From Gammaproteobacteria bacterium (GTDB lineage: Bacteria; Pseudomonadota; Gammaproteobacteria; Pseudomonadales; Azotimanducaceae), in NCBI GenBank assembly GCA_030425195.1, contig JAUIAV010000027.1, positions 1-59,771 of the forward strand: 59,771 bases of DNA, in the 5' to 3' direction. A program made the translations under genes and the position numbers. The notes beneath the pieces are model-generated. The model saw only the letters and a program-made list of their open reading frames with translations, was not told the origin of the DNA and did not search any database. This document shows positions 48,861 to 57,889 of the stretch, one piece after another (position 1 is the stretch's first letter; the number at the start of each line of letters is the position of its first letter).

Positions 48861-51793
48861 GCGAAACTTCCGTCCCTCCAGGAACGGCGGAGACCGCCGG
48901 GGAAGACCTGCCGCCGACAGACGACGCTGACCGGATACCGGTTCGTCCGGCGGGCGGCTCGGACTGGAAGACGTATGCGCGGCTGCTGCGCTACGTTCGA
49001 CCGCACTGGTTCATCTTCCTGCTCGCCGTCATCGGCTTTCTCGCCGGCAGCAGTGCCGAAGCCTATTTCGCCAAGATGTTCGGCGATCTGATCGACAGCT
49101 GGCCGGAAACGGCTCTGTCCATTCCCGTGTTCATGCTCATTGCCGCTCTGGGCCGGGCGATCGGCGAAATTGTCGGTGAGATCCTGCTCAGCCGTATCTC
49201 GTTCACGGTCGTGCACGACATCCGTTGTGAGCTGTTCGAGCAGCTGCTCTTTCTACCGAGCCATTTTTTCGATGCCAGCAGCCACGGGCACCTGGTCTCC
49301 CGCATCACCTACAACGTCTCCCAGCTGCGCAGCGCCGGCACCGACGCGCTCAAGACCATCGTTCAGGATGGCGGAAAACTGATCGTTTATCTGGCGGTCA
49401 TGCTCTACATGAGCTGGAAGCTCACGCTCATCTTCGCCGCCACCGTTCCCATCGTCGCCCTCATCGTTGCCTGGGCGAGCCGCCGCTTCCGCCGGATCAG
49501 CAAACGGATTCAGAACTCCATGGGCGACGTGACCCATGTGGCTTCCGAGGCCGTATCCGGCTACCGGGAGGTCCGGATCTTCGGCGGCCAGCCTTACGAG
49601 CGCGACCGGTTCGTGAGGTCCAGCCAGTACAACCGGCGTCAGAATCTGAAGATGACGGCGACCAAGGTTTCGAGCACGCAGGTCATTCAGTTTCTGGTGG
49701 TTGTGGCGCTCGCCATTCTCATCGCCGTGCTCTTTCAACCCGGCGTAGGGGGTGATCTCACCACCGGGGAGATCGTGACCCTGCTCGGACTTGCGGGCAT
49801 GCTGGCGCGTCCGCTGAAGAAGCTCACCGAGGTGAACGCCAAACTGCAGCAGGGCCTTGCGGCCGCCGACGACGTGTTCAGTCAGCTCGATGAGCAGCGG
49901 GAGCCGGATGCCGGCACGCTGGATGTTGCCCGCGTGCAGGGGCGGATCGAGTTCCGCAACGTCAATTTCGGCTACGCGACCAGCTCGGGTGCGGTCCTGG
50001 AAGACCTGAACCTGGTGATCGAGCCGGGACAGACGGTGGCTCTGGTGGGACGCTCGGGGTCCGGAAAGTCGACGCTGGCAAGCCTGATCTCGCGATTCTA
50101 CGAGCCCGACAGCGGCCAGATTCTGCTGGATGGCGAGCCCGTTGAGTCCTATACCCTGCCTTCTCTGCGGCGTCAGATCGCGCTGGTGACGCAGCAGGTC
50201 ACGCTCTTCAATGGAACCCTGGCCAGCAACATCGCCTACGGCAGTCTGGCGGATGCGGACCCGGCGCTCATTGAGGACGCGATCCGCCGGGCGCACGCGG
50301 ACGTGTTCATCCGGGCGCTTCCCGAGGGTCTGGAAACGCTGGTGGGGGACGACGGTGTTCTGCTCTCCGGGGGGCAGAGGCAGCGGGTCGCCATTGCCCG
50401 GGCGCTTCTGAAGGATGCCCCCGTGCTCATACTCGATGAGGCGACTTCCGCGCTGGATACCACCTCCGAGAAACACATCCAGGCCGCGCTGGAAGAAGTC
50501 ATGCGCGGCCGCACCACGATTGTCATCGCTCATCGCCTGTCCACGATCGAGAATGCGGACGTGATTCTGGTGATGCAGGACGGGCGCATCATCGAACAGG
50601 GCGGTCACGAGGAACTGCTGGCCGCCGGAGGGGCATATTCCGATCTGTACAATGCCCAGTTCGAGGAAGGTGCGACTGCGGGCGCTTCCCCTCAACTGTC
50701 CCGGAAGTCTGTCACCGAACCGACCCCGCGGGCAGCGCAGCGCATGAATCTTCCGGCCTTCGAGCGGCGGTTCGCTCCCCTGGCGAACGCCTGGTATGAA
50801 CGGGCCGCATGGCTCTCGCTGCTGGCACCGTTGAGCTGGATCTACGGGCTGGTATCCCGCCGCCGGCGCCTGGCTTTCATGACAGGAAAACGCACGCCAT
50901 GGCGTGCGGATGTGCCCGTGATCGTGGTGGGTAACATCTCTGCCGGCGGCACGGGCAAGACGCCGTTTGTAATCTGGCTTGTGGAGGCGCTGGTTCGATT
51001 GGGATTCCGCCCCGGCATCGTATCCCGGGGGCACGGCGGGTCACAGACATCCAGCCCGCATCCGGTGGTGGCCGGCAGCGATGCTGACGACGTCGGTGAC
51101 GAGCCGCCGCTGCTCGCCGCGCGCACCGGAGCGCCTGTGGTGGTCTGCCGCGACCGGGTGAAGGCCGTTCAGAGCCTGCTGGAAACGAACGACTGCGATA
51201 TCGTGATTGCGGATGACGGCCTGCAGCATTACGCCCTTGCCCGGGATATCGAGATCGCCGTGATCGACGGACATCGTGGGCTCGGCAATGGCCGTCTGCT
51301 GCCCGCCGGGCCTCTGAGGGAGCCGGTGGAACGTCTCGAGGAGGTGGACTGGGTGGTGAGCTCCGGGCGCAGCGCGGGGACGGGACAGCCGGAATCCGTT
51401 CTGTCGGTGGTTCCTGCACGCTTCATCGGTCTGGTCCCGGGCGCGCGGACCCGTACACCTGCCGAGTTCTGTGACAGTTTCGAGAACGTCAACGCGGTGG
51501 CGGGTATCGGTAATCCGGGCCGGTTCGTGCAGACCCTCAAGGAACTCGGACTGAATCCCATCCTCACGGCGTATCCCGATCACCATCAGTTCGAAGGCGA
51601 CGAGGTCTACTTCGACAACGACTGGCCGGTGGTCTGCACGGAGAAAGACGCCACCAAGCTGAGATCGCTTCAGGATCTGCCATCGAATCTCTACTACCTC
51701 GAGATCGACTCGGAAGTGGTGACGGAAGAGGGCGCGCCCGGTGAGGAGAAGCTGAAAGCTCTGCTCGCCGTGCACGGTATCCGGGTCGAATGA
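48857..51793 (+). CDS. msbA-lpxK: Fused MsbA (lipid A flippase) and LpxK (lipid A 4'-kinase)
   Basis: One open frame of 978 codons from GTG 48857. Residues 1-610 are MsbA: six helices, Walker A LVGRSGSGKSTLASL near 397, signature LLSGGQRQRVAIARAL near 503 and Walker B VLILDEATSALD. Residues about 630-978 are LpxK: WLSLLAPLSWIYGLVSRRRR, the P-loop VVGNISAGGTGKTPF near 697, and VIADDGLQHYALARDIEIAVID. No stop lies between them; a Ser/Pro/Arg linker of about 20 residues joins them. Internal ATG 50744 is in frame with no strong Shine-Dalgarno. LpxK phosphorylates lipid A and MsbA exports it, so fusion would link the two steps. Confidence 0.88.
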   Translation: MSETSVPPGTAETAGEDLPPTDDADRIPVRPAGGSDWKTYARLLRYVRPHWFIFLLAVIGFLAGSSAEAYFAKMFGDLIDSWPETALSIPVFMLIAALGRAIGEIVGEILLSRISFTVVHDIRCELFEQLLFLPSHFFDASSHGHLVSRITYNVSQLRSAGTDALKTIVQDGGKLIVYLAVMLYMSWKLTLIFAATVPIVALIVAWASRRFRRISKRIQNSMGDVTHVASEAVSGYREVRIFGGQPYERDRFVRSSQYNRRQNLKMTATKVSSTQVIQFLVVVALAILIAVLFQPGVGGDLTTGEIVTLLGLAGMLARPLKKLTEVNAKLQQGLAAADDVFSQLDEQREPDAGTLDVARVQGRIEFRNVNFGYATSSGAVLEDLNLVIEPGQTVALVGRSGSGKSTLASLISRFYEPDSGQILLDGEPVESYTLPSLRRQIALVTQQVTLFNGTLASNIAYGSLADADPALIEDAIRRAHADVFIRALPEGLETLVGDDGVLLSGGQRQRVAIARALLKDAPVLILDEATSALDTTSEKHIQAALEEVMRGRTTIVIAHRLSTIENADVILVMQDGRIIEQGGHEELLAAGGAYSDLYNAQFEEGATAGASPQLSRKSVTEPTPRAAQRMNLPAFERRFAPLANAWYERAAWLSLLAPLSWIYGLVSRRRRLAFMTGKRTPWRADVPVIVVGNISAGGTGKTPFVIWLVEALVRLGFRPGIVSRGHGGSQTSSPHPVVAGSDADDVGDEPPLLAARTGAPVVVCRDRVKAVQSLLETNDCDIVIADDGLQHYALARDIEIAVIDGHRGLGNGRLLPAGPLREPVERLEEVDWVVSSGRSAGTGQPESVLSVVPARFIGLVPGARTRTPAEFCDSFENVNAVAGIGNPGRFVQTLKELGLNPILTAYPDHHQFEGDEVYFDNDWPVVCTEKDATKLRSLQDLPSNLYYLEIDSEVVTEEGAPGEEKLKALLAVHGIRVE

Positions 51794-52548
51794 CCTTCCG
51801 GGTCGTCATTCCCGCACGCTTCGGCTCGGAACGCCTCCCGGGCAAACCACTGGCCGATCTGGGCGGCAGACCGATGATCGTGCGGGTCGCCGAGGCGGCT
51901 GCCAGGTCTTCGGCCGCCGAGGTGCTGGTGGCAACAGACGACGAGCGGATTCTGACGGCGGTCGAGGCGGCAGGCATCACGGCCGTGATGACGCGGACGG
52001 ATCATCCTTCAGGCTCCGATCGGGTGATGGAGGTCGCCAGAGTCAGACGCTGGTCGGAAGAGGACATCGTCCTGAACGTGCAGGGCGACGAACCCTTCAT
52101 TCCGCCCGCCGTTCTGGATCAGGTTGCCGGGGTGCTGGCAGCGGATCCTGCCGCGGCCAGCGCGACCCTGTGCGAACGCGTTGCCACCTTCGAGGAACTG
52201 CTGGACGTGAATCTGGTGAAGGTGGTCCGCTCGGCAAGTGAGCGGGCGCTGTATTTTTCCCGCTCGCCCATTCCCCATGGACGGGGCCTGTTCGATACAG
52301 CAGCCGGCGAACTTCCGGCACAGGGTGCCTGGTGGCGCCATATCGGTGTGTACGGTTTCCGATGCTGGGCACTGAAGAAATTCGTCGGGCTGCCGCCGGG
52401 CAGACTCGAGGTGCTGGAGCGTCTCGAGCAGCTCCGGTTTCTCGAGAACGATCTGGACATGCGCGTGGTTGAGACCTGTGAGCCGGTCCCTGGCGGGATC
52501 GACACGCCGGAGGACCTCGCGCGCGCCCGCGCGCGCTTCGGCGTATGA
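51790..52548 (+). CDS. kdsB: CMP-Kdo synthetase KdsB
   Basis: 252 residues, coupled to the previous gene (ATGA). VVIPARFGSERLPGKPLADLGGRPMIVRVAEAA is the CTP-binding start, VLVATDDERI and THPSGSDR-type TDHPSGSDRVMEVA follow, DIVLNVQGDEPFIPP holds the metal Asp, and YGFRCWALKKFVGLPPGRLEVLERLEQLRFLEND is the family C-terminus. It activates Kdo for lipid A. The small ycaR gene that often sits between lpxK and kdsB is absent. Confidence 0.96.
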   Translation: MTFRVVIPARFGSERLPGKPLADLGGRPMIVRVAEAAARSSAAEVLVATDDERILTAVEAAGITAVMTRTDHPSGSDRVMEVARVRRWSEEDIVLNVQGDEPFIPPAVLDQVAGVLAADPAAASATLCERVATFEELLDVNLVKVVRSASERALYFSRSPIPHGRGLFDTAAGELPAQGAWWRHIGVYGFRCWALKKFVGLPPGRLEVLERLEQLRFLENDLDMRVVETCEPVPGGIDTPEDLARARARFGV

Positions 52549-53072
52549 ATTATCTGCCGGGGTTTCTGGAACCTGCTGCCGCATCCCGATTGTTCGGCTG
52601 GCTCTGCGGCTCCGTCCTCTGGGAGCATGAGACCGTTCATCTGTACGGCCAAGAACGGACGGTACCCAGGCGGATAGCCTGGTTCGGTGACGATGGCCTG
52701 GACTATCGCTACTCGGGCCGTTCGCACGAAGCGCGTCGCTGGCCGCGGCCGCTGGCAACCCTGCGTGATGACATCGCGACTCAGCTCGGAGCGCGGCCGA
52801 ACTTCGTGCTGCTGAACCGCTATGCCACCGGCAGCGACAGCATGGGCTGGCATCGGGACGACGAAGACGGCTGCGCGTCGCGGATTGCGTCTCTGTCTCT
52901 GGGGGCGACCCGCGCTTTCCTGGTGCGGGAGGCGGGCGCGGACCGGAGCCGGCGGTTGCTGCTCGAAGACGGGTCGCTGCTCCTGTTCGACGGCACCGAC
53001 CGGCATGCACTGCCCAAGACAAGGCGTCCGGTGGGCGAGCGGATCAACCTGACTTTCCGGGTGCTCAGCTGA
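52545..53072 (+). CDS. alkB: AlkB-type 2-oxoglutarate/Fe(II) dioxygenase
   Basis: 175 residues, coupled to kdsB (ATGA). The HxD pair is His103 and Asp105 in MGWHRDDEDG, the second His is 154 in GTDRHALPK, and the 2-oxoglutarate Args are in GERINLTFR (166, 172). FVLLNRYATGSDSMGWHRDDE and LSLGATRAFLV match the AlkB fold, near the AlkB2/3 size. It likely repairs alkylated DNA or RNA, or demethylates another substrate. No ada or adaptive gene is adjacent. The placement inside a lipid A/peptidoglycan run is unusual. Confidence 0.9.
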   Translation: MNYLPGFLEPAAASRLFGWLCGSVLWEHETVHLYGQERTVPRRIAWFGDDGLDYRYSGRSHEARRWPRPLATLRDDIATQLGARPNFVLLNRYATGSDSMGWHRDDEDGCASRIASLSLGATRAFLVREAGADRSRRLLLEDGSLLLFDGTDRHALPKTRRPVGERINLTFRVLS

Positions 53073-53086
53073 GATCGCTCGCGGGC

Positions 53087-54106
53087 ATGAATACGCTGGC
53101 GGTGCCGGCCGCGGCGGATGATCTCCTCCTGATCACCAGCACGAAGGAGCTCCAGAGCGCCCGGCGCGCGGCACTGGCGGCCGGGGTCAGTCCCGTCGTT
53201 CTCGGCGGCGGCAGCAACGTGGTGCTGCCGGAGCGGATCACCGAGCCCGTCTGGCTGATCCGCATGCGCGGGCTTTCAGTCGAGCGAGCGGAGAACGGCG
53301 TGCATGTCACCGTAGCCGCCGGCGAAAACTGGCACAGTCTGGTGCGCTGGTCACTGGGGCAGGGCCTGTCCGGTCTGGAGAACATGGCGCTGATCCCCGG
53401 CAGCGTGGGCGCTGCTCCGGTGCAGAACATCGGTGCCTATGGTGAAGAGCTGTCGGCCACCTTCGTTGGCGCCGAGGCGTTGAACATGACGACGGGACGC
53501 GTCGAACGTCTGGGTGCCGGCGAGCTCGCTTTCGGATACCGGACCAGCTCGCTGAAGACGTCTCCGGGGGCCTATGTGATTCTGTCCATCACGCTGCGGT
53601 TGAGGGAACCCGGTGATACGCCTGGTGACAGGGTGAATGCCCGTTATCCGGACGTTGCCGAGGAGCTGCGCCGGATGGGCCGGAATCGGAATCCCCGGGC
53701 CGTGGACGTTGCGGAAGCGGTAGTGCGCGTGCGGCGCAGGAAGCTGCCGGATCCGCGGTTCATTCCGAATGCCGGAAGCTTCTTCAAGAACCCGGTGGTC
53801 TCCTTATCGGAATTTCAGGCACTGGAGAAACGGCATGGACCGCTCAAGCACTATGAGGATCCGGCCGGGGTGAAGCTGGCGGCAGCGGAACTGATCGAGC
53901 GGTATGTGAAGGGGGCTGGCGTCCCCGTTCCCTGGGCGGAGCGAGGTGCGCCGATCCGGGTCTGGGATCGTCAACCACTGGTGCTGACCAATCCCGGGCG
54001 ACGCTCGGCCCGGGAAGTGCTGGCGGTCGCGGATCAGATCCGGGCAGGCGTGGACGGAAAATTCGGTATCCGGCTCCAGCTGGAGCCGGATGTGATCGGG
54101 GGCTGA
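53087..54106 (+). CDS. murB: UDP-N-acetylenolpyruvoylglucosamine reductase MurB
   Basis: 339 residues. FAD contacts are in VVLGGGSNVVLPE (40-48) and LENMALIPGSVGAAPVQNIGAYGEEL; FGYRTSSLK and PNAGSFFKNPVV (catalytic Ser near 229) and the terminal LQLEPDVIGG with the Glu are all present. The N-terminus is short: homologues have about 15 residues before the NTF-like motif, here NTLAVPA. In-frame codons upstream would supply LRSLAG but have no ATG or GTG, so ATG 53087 stands. It ends the galU-murB run. Confidence 0.95.
   Translation: MNTLAVPAAADDLLLITSTKELQSARRAALAAGVSPVVLGGGSNVVLPERITEPVWLIRMRGLSVERAENGVHVTVAAGENWHSLVRWSLGQGLSGLENMALIPGSVGAAPVQNIGAYGEELSATFVGAEALNMTTGRVERLGAGELAFGYRTSSLKTSPGAYVILSITLRLREPGDTPGDRVNARYPDVAEELRRMGRNRNPRAVDVAEAVVRVRRRKLPDPRFIPNAGSFFKNPVVSLSEFQALEKRHGPLKHYEDPAGVKLAAAELIERYVKGAGVPVPWAERGAPIRVWDRQPLVLTNPGRRSAREVLAVADQIRAGVDGKFGIRLQLEPDVIGG
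54068..54091. repeat. 24-bp perfect palindrome near the murB 3' end
   Basis: Each half, ATCCGGCTCCAG and CTGGAGCCGGAT, is the complement of the other with no loop. It lies 13 bases before the murB stop and codes for RLQLEP. As RNA it would form a hairpin close to the convergent rne stop. Confidence 0.85.
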
Positions 54107-54121
54107 CCGAAGCTACTTCGG
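54107..54121. terminator. Hairpin between murB and rne with the rne stop in its loop
   Basis: CCGAAG (54107-54112) and CTTCGG (54116-54121) form a 6-bp stem with loop CTA. The CTA is the rne stop codon read on the minus strand. No U-tract follows on either strand, so efficient intrinsic termination is uncertain; it may end both convergent transcripts weakly or stabilise 3' ends. Confidence 0.45.
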
Positions 54122-57100
54122 CAGCACGCCTTCCTTCTGAAGCTGTGCTTCCCGCTCCCGTCGCCGGACTTCGCGCGGATCGTTCGACGCCCGGGTAGCT
54201 GGTTCCAGATCTTCCTCCTCCACAGGCACTTCGACAGATGCCGGCTTTTCCGGCTGGTCGGAAGCGGCAGTCTGACCGGCCGAGGCGGCGGCGGGCGCGG
54301 CGGAAGACTGAGATCCGGACGTTTCCGGCTGCTTCTCCTTTCTCTGAGGCTTGTCGGCTTTTTGCGCCTTTCCTGCAGACTCAGTCCTGCCGGCAGTCTG
54401 GACTTCAGCCGATCCGGCTTCCGGCTGGCTGTCCGCTGGCGGCGTCTGTGGCTCAGGCCTGTCCGCCTCGGTCTTCGGAGCGGGAGCCTTTGCCAGCGCC
54501 TGTGCGGGCGCTGCCGACGAAGACCGGTTGCGGGGATCGTTCGCCGCCCGGACACCCTCCGCTGACTGATCTTCCACCACGGAACTGGCGGAAGTCCGGC
54601 TGGCGTTGTCGGTGCCGACGGTTTCCGGCGGCGTCGGCGATGTGGTTTCCCGGGTCGACTCTTCGGCATCGGGTGTCTTTGCAGCGGCTCCGGCGGCCGG
54701 GGCAGCGCGCTTCGGTTCGGGCCGGTCGTCCTGCTCGATCGCGGATCGATCGCGCCGGGGTCGTCGCCGGCTTCCGGCGAGGGTTTCTTCGCTGGGACGA
54801 CGGGCTTCCGCTTCCTCTACAGAGACCGAGGCGGCGACTTTCGGGGAACTTCCAGCATCGGACTTCCGACGGCTGTCGCGGGAGGTGTCGCTGTCGCGGG
54901 CAGAGTCCCCATCCGTGGAAGATCTGCGACGACGGCGGCCTTCACCGCGCTCGTCCGTGGCATTGCCATTGCCCTGAGCGGGCTGATCGCCGCGATTCCG
55001 GGAAGACTCCTCCCGATCGGCACGGCCCTTTCTACCATTGCGATCCCGGTTTTCGCTGCGGCGTCCTTTGTTGTCGCCGCGGTCCTTGTTTTCGCCGCGG
55101 GCGCGATCATCGCCGCGGTCCTTATTATCGCTGCGGCTCCTATCATCGCCGCGGGCGCTTTTCTCTCCGCGGGGCTTTCTGGTGCTGCTGCGCTCGTTGT
55201 CGTCGCCGCGTCCTTTGTCATCGCCGCGTCCTTTGTCGTCGCCGCGGGCGCTTTTCCCGCTGCGTTCGCCGTCGCCGCTTCGGGGTTGCCGGTCGGACCG
55301 GTCACTCTTTGTGCGACCGCGGTCGGCTGACGGACGACGCGGGTCCCGAGCGTTGGCGGTGTCCGTGCTTTCTTCTTCGGCAGTTTCTTCGCTGAACAGA
55401 GATTTCACGATCCGGGTCAGCAGCCCTGCTTTCTGTGGTGCGGCACTCCCGGCATCCGCTCGCGCTCTGCCGGCGGCCTGTTTCGGGGCGTCGCTGCGTC
55501 CGGTGTCGTCGCCGCGTCCTCTGTTTTCGCCGCGTTCTTTCTGATCGCGGCGCCCTCTACTGTCGCCGCGGGCGCTCTCTTCGACCCCGGTGCCAGGCGG
55601 CTTGGGGGCGGTGGGGCGGATGGGCTGCACGGCGGCAGTCTGGGCCGGGGTGGTCGGCCGCTGCGGCTGGCGCACTTCCTCGGGCTCCTGAAGGGCCTCG
55701 GTGAGCTCGTAGCTCGGCACGTCCCCTTCCTGGGAGACGTGATCATCCCGCAGGCGCTGGATTTCGAAGTGGGGCGTTTCGAGATTGACGTTCGGCACGA
55801 TCACCACGTGGGTATCCGTGCGGCGTTCGATTTCCGCCACGTCCTGACGTTTCTCGTTCAGCAGGAAGGATGCGATGTTGAGGGGGACCATGGCACGAAC
55901 GATGGAGCTGCGTTCCTTCAGGCATTCTTCCTCCATCACCCGGAGGATGGTGAGCGCCAGGGAACGGGTGTCCCGGATGCGGCCCTGACCGGTGCACCGG
56001 GGGCAGATCTCGGTCGTGAGTTCCTCGAGGGAGGGCCGCAGGCGTTGCCGGGACATCTCCATCAGTCCGAACCGGGAGATCCGGCCTACCTGGACACGGG
56101 CGCGGTCCGCGTCGAGGGCTTCCCGCATCCGGTTTTCCACTGCCCGCTGGTTTTTCGCCGAGGTCATGTCGATGAAGTCGATGACGATCAGACCGCCCAC
56201 GTCACGCAGTCTGAGTTGCCGTGCGATTTCTTCGGCAGCTTCCAGGTTCGTGTTCAGCGCGGTCTCCTCGATGTCGGCACCCTTGGTGGCACGAGCCGAG
56301 TTGATGTCGATGGATACGAGCGCTTCGGTGGGATCGATGACGATGCTGCCACCGGATGGCAGCTTCACGGTGTGCTGAAAGGCCGTCTCGATCTGGGATT
56401 CGATCTGATAGCGGCTGAACAGGGGGATGGCGTCGTCGTAGAACTTCACCTTGTCCTGGTAGTTGGGCATCACCTGATCGATGAACGTCTTTGCTTCCTC
56501 GAAGGCATCTGAACCGTCGATCAGAACTTCGCCGATATCCTTGCGCAGATTGTCGCGGATGGCGCGGAGGATCACGCTGTTTTCCTGATAGAGGAGCTTC
56601 GGAGCCTTCTCCTGCTGATCGGCCTGGGTGATGGCTTCCCACAGCTGCAGCAGGTAGTTGAGGTCCCATTGCAGCTCGTCGCTGCTGCGGCCGATGCCCG
56701 CGGTCCGGATGATCACACCCATGCCCTCGGGGATTTCCAGCTTGCTCATGGCTTCCCGCAGCTGATCCCGGTCTTCGCCCTCGATACGCCGGGAGATGCC
56801 GCCAGCCCGGGGATTGTTGGGCATGAGAACCATGTAGCGGCCGGCCAGGCTGATGAAGGTGGTGAGCGCGGCACCTTTGTTCCCGCGTTCCTCCTTGTCG
56901 ACCTGTACCACGAGTTCCTGGCCTTCGCTGATCAGTTCGGAGATGTTGAGCCGGCCACCTTCGCTCGGCTTTTTCTGAAAGTACTGGCGGGAGATTTCCT
57001 TCAGGGGAAGAAAACCGTGGCGCTCGGCGCCGAAATCGACGAACGCTGCTTCCAGGCTGGGTTCCACCCGGGTGATCCGGGCTTTGAAGATGCTGGCCTT

Positions 57101-57211
57101 CTTCTGTTCCCGGCCGGCGTTTTCGAGATCCAGGTCGTAAAGCTTCTGGCCATCGACGAGGGCCACCCGGACTTCTTCCGCCTGGGAGGCATTGATGAGC
57201 ATTCTTTTCAT
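54113..57211 (-). CDS. rne: Ribonuclease E
   Basis: 1032 residues. S1 domain near 35-125, DNase-I-like core with the metal Asp pair Asp302 (VSIDINS) and Asp345 (VIDF), and the Zn-link CPRCTG at 403-407. After about 590 the chain is disordered: a likely membrane-binding helix ([13 protein letters not shown]), a very Arg/Asp/Gly-rich stretch at about 630-770 ([13 protein letters not shown]), then Ala/Pro/Glu-rich scaffold to NDPREVRR at the end. It cleaves mRNA and rRNA precursors and scaffolds the degradosome. ATG 57211 follows a long leader. Confidence 0.96.
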   Translation of the reverse strand: MKRMLINASQAEEVRVALVDGQKLYDLDLENAGREQKKASIFKARITRVEPSLEAAFVDFGAERHGFLPLKEISRQYFQKKPSEGGRLNISELISEGQELVVQVDKEERGNKGAALTTFISLAGRYMVLMPNNPRAGGISRRIEGEDRDQLREAMSKLEIPEGMGVIIRTAGIGRSSDELQWDLNYLLQLWEAITQADQQEKAPKLLYQENSVILRAIRDNLRKDIGEVLIDGSDAFEEAKTFIDQVMPNYQDKVKFYDDAIPLFSRYQIESQIETAFQHTVKLPSGGSIVIDPTEALVSIDINSARATKGADIEETALNTNLEAAEEIARQLRLRDVGGLIVIDFIDMTSAKNQRAVENRMREALDADRARVQVGRISRFGLMEMSRQRLRPSLEELTTEICPRCTGQGRIRDTRSLALTILRVMEEECLKERSSIVRAMVPLNIASFLLNEKRQDVAEIERRTDTHVVIVPNVNLETPHFEIQRLRDDHVSQEGDVPSYELTEALQEPEEVRQPQRPTTPAQTAAVQPIRPTAPKPPGTGVEESARGDSRGRRDQKERGENRGRGDDTGRSDAPKQAAGRARADAGSAAPQKAGLLTRIVKSLFSEETAEEESTDTANARDPRRPSADRGRTKSDRSDRQPRSGDGERSGKSARGDDKGRGDDKGRGDDNERSSTRKPRGEKSARGDDRSRSDNKDRGDDRARGENKDRGDNKGRRSENRDRNGRKGRADREESSRNRGDQPAQGNGNATDERGEGRRRRRSSTDGDSARDSDTSRDSRRKSDAGSSPKVAASVSVEEAEARRPSEETLAGSRRRPRRDRSAIEQDDRPEPKRAAPAAGAAAKTPDAEESTRETTSPTPPETVGTDNASRTSASSVVEDQSAEGVRAANDPRNRSSSAAPAQALAKAPAPKTEADRPEPQTPPADSQPEAGSAEVQTAGRTESAGKAQKADKPQRKEKQPETSGSQSSAAPAAASAGQTAASDQPEKPASVEVPVEEEDLEPATRASNDPREVRRREREAQLQKEGVLPK

Positions 57212-57889
57212 GGTCTGATCCTATGCGTGAGCGAGACGCCAGGACGCAGCTGAACGATCAGATAGGGAAAGAGGAGAACGTGTCCGTGCCAGGTACCTGC
57301 GCACCCAGAACACGTTCCTGAAGGCCACGGCTCGAGCGCCCGGAGCAATGTCTCGCTCGCAATGCGCCATCGGCCGGAGAGTTCCGGTCACCTGGCTCCT
57401 CGCGGCGCTTCGCCGCTCTGTGCGTGCGCCGCTCGATGAATGCCGGCCTTCTGCCAGTCAGATCAGGCAACGATACGGTCGCCTGACCGGAATGTTCTTT
57501 CTGTTCTTTCTCGGTCGATCGTTCGAGTCTGCGCACCCGTTCGGTGCTCATTCGTCTGCCGGGCACGCTGCCGCGGTAACTGGTCGGATCGAAGCTTGGT
57601 GGGCGCTGTCGGTTTCCGTACCGCCGTGGCGTCGCGAACGCAGATGTCGATGCTTCTGAACGGGATCCAGGATGCCCGGCCTCGACTGCAGCTGCCTTGG
57701 CAGATGGGGTCGTGGCAGGAAACCACCTGGCGACTCGCAACGGTGTTGTTCACTGTTGGTCGTTCAAAAAGTAGCCGTGGCGGAGTGCCCCGTGGGACAA
57801 TCCCGCGCTCGGCTGGGCGGAAGCTTAACAGTCGGGATTAAGTCCTTCAAACATTAGGGGAAACCCAGGTTTTCCACAGGCAGATTCAG
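57212..57889. other. Long divergent region between rne and rluC
   Basis: About 680 bases without a convincing gene. It should hold the rne leader, which in E. coli carries autoregulatory hairpins, and the rluC promoter. A short hairpin GCGGCG-CTT-CGCCGC is at about 57402-57417 and the minus strand has an A/G-rich stretch at 57490-57512. I could not place promoters confidently. Confidence 0.5.

Noticed and set aside
49253-51034. 593-codon minus-strand frame opposite msbA-lpxK
   Set aside because: Shadow of the fused gene; no start signal or domain.
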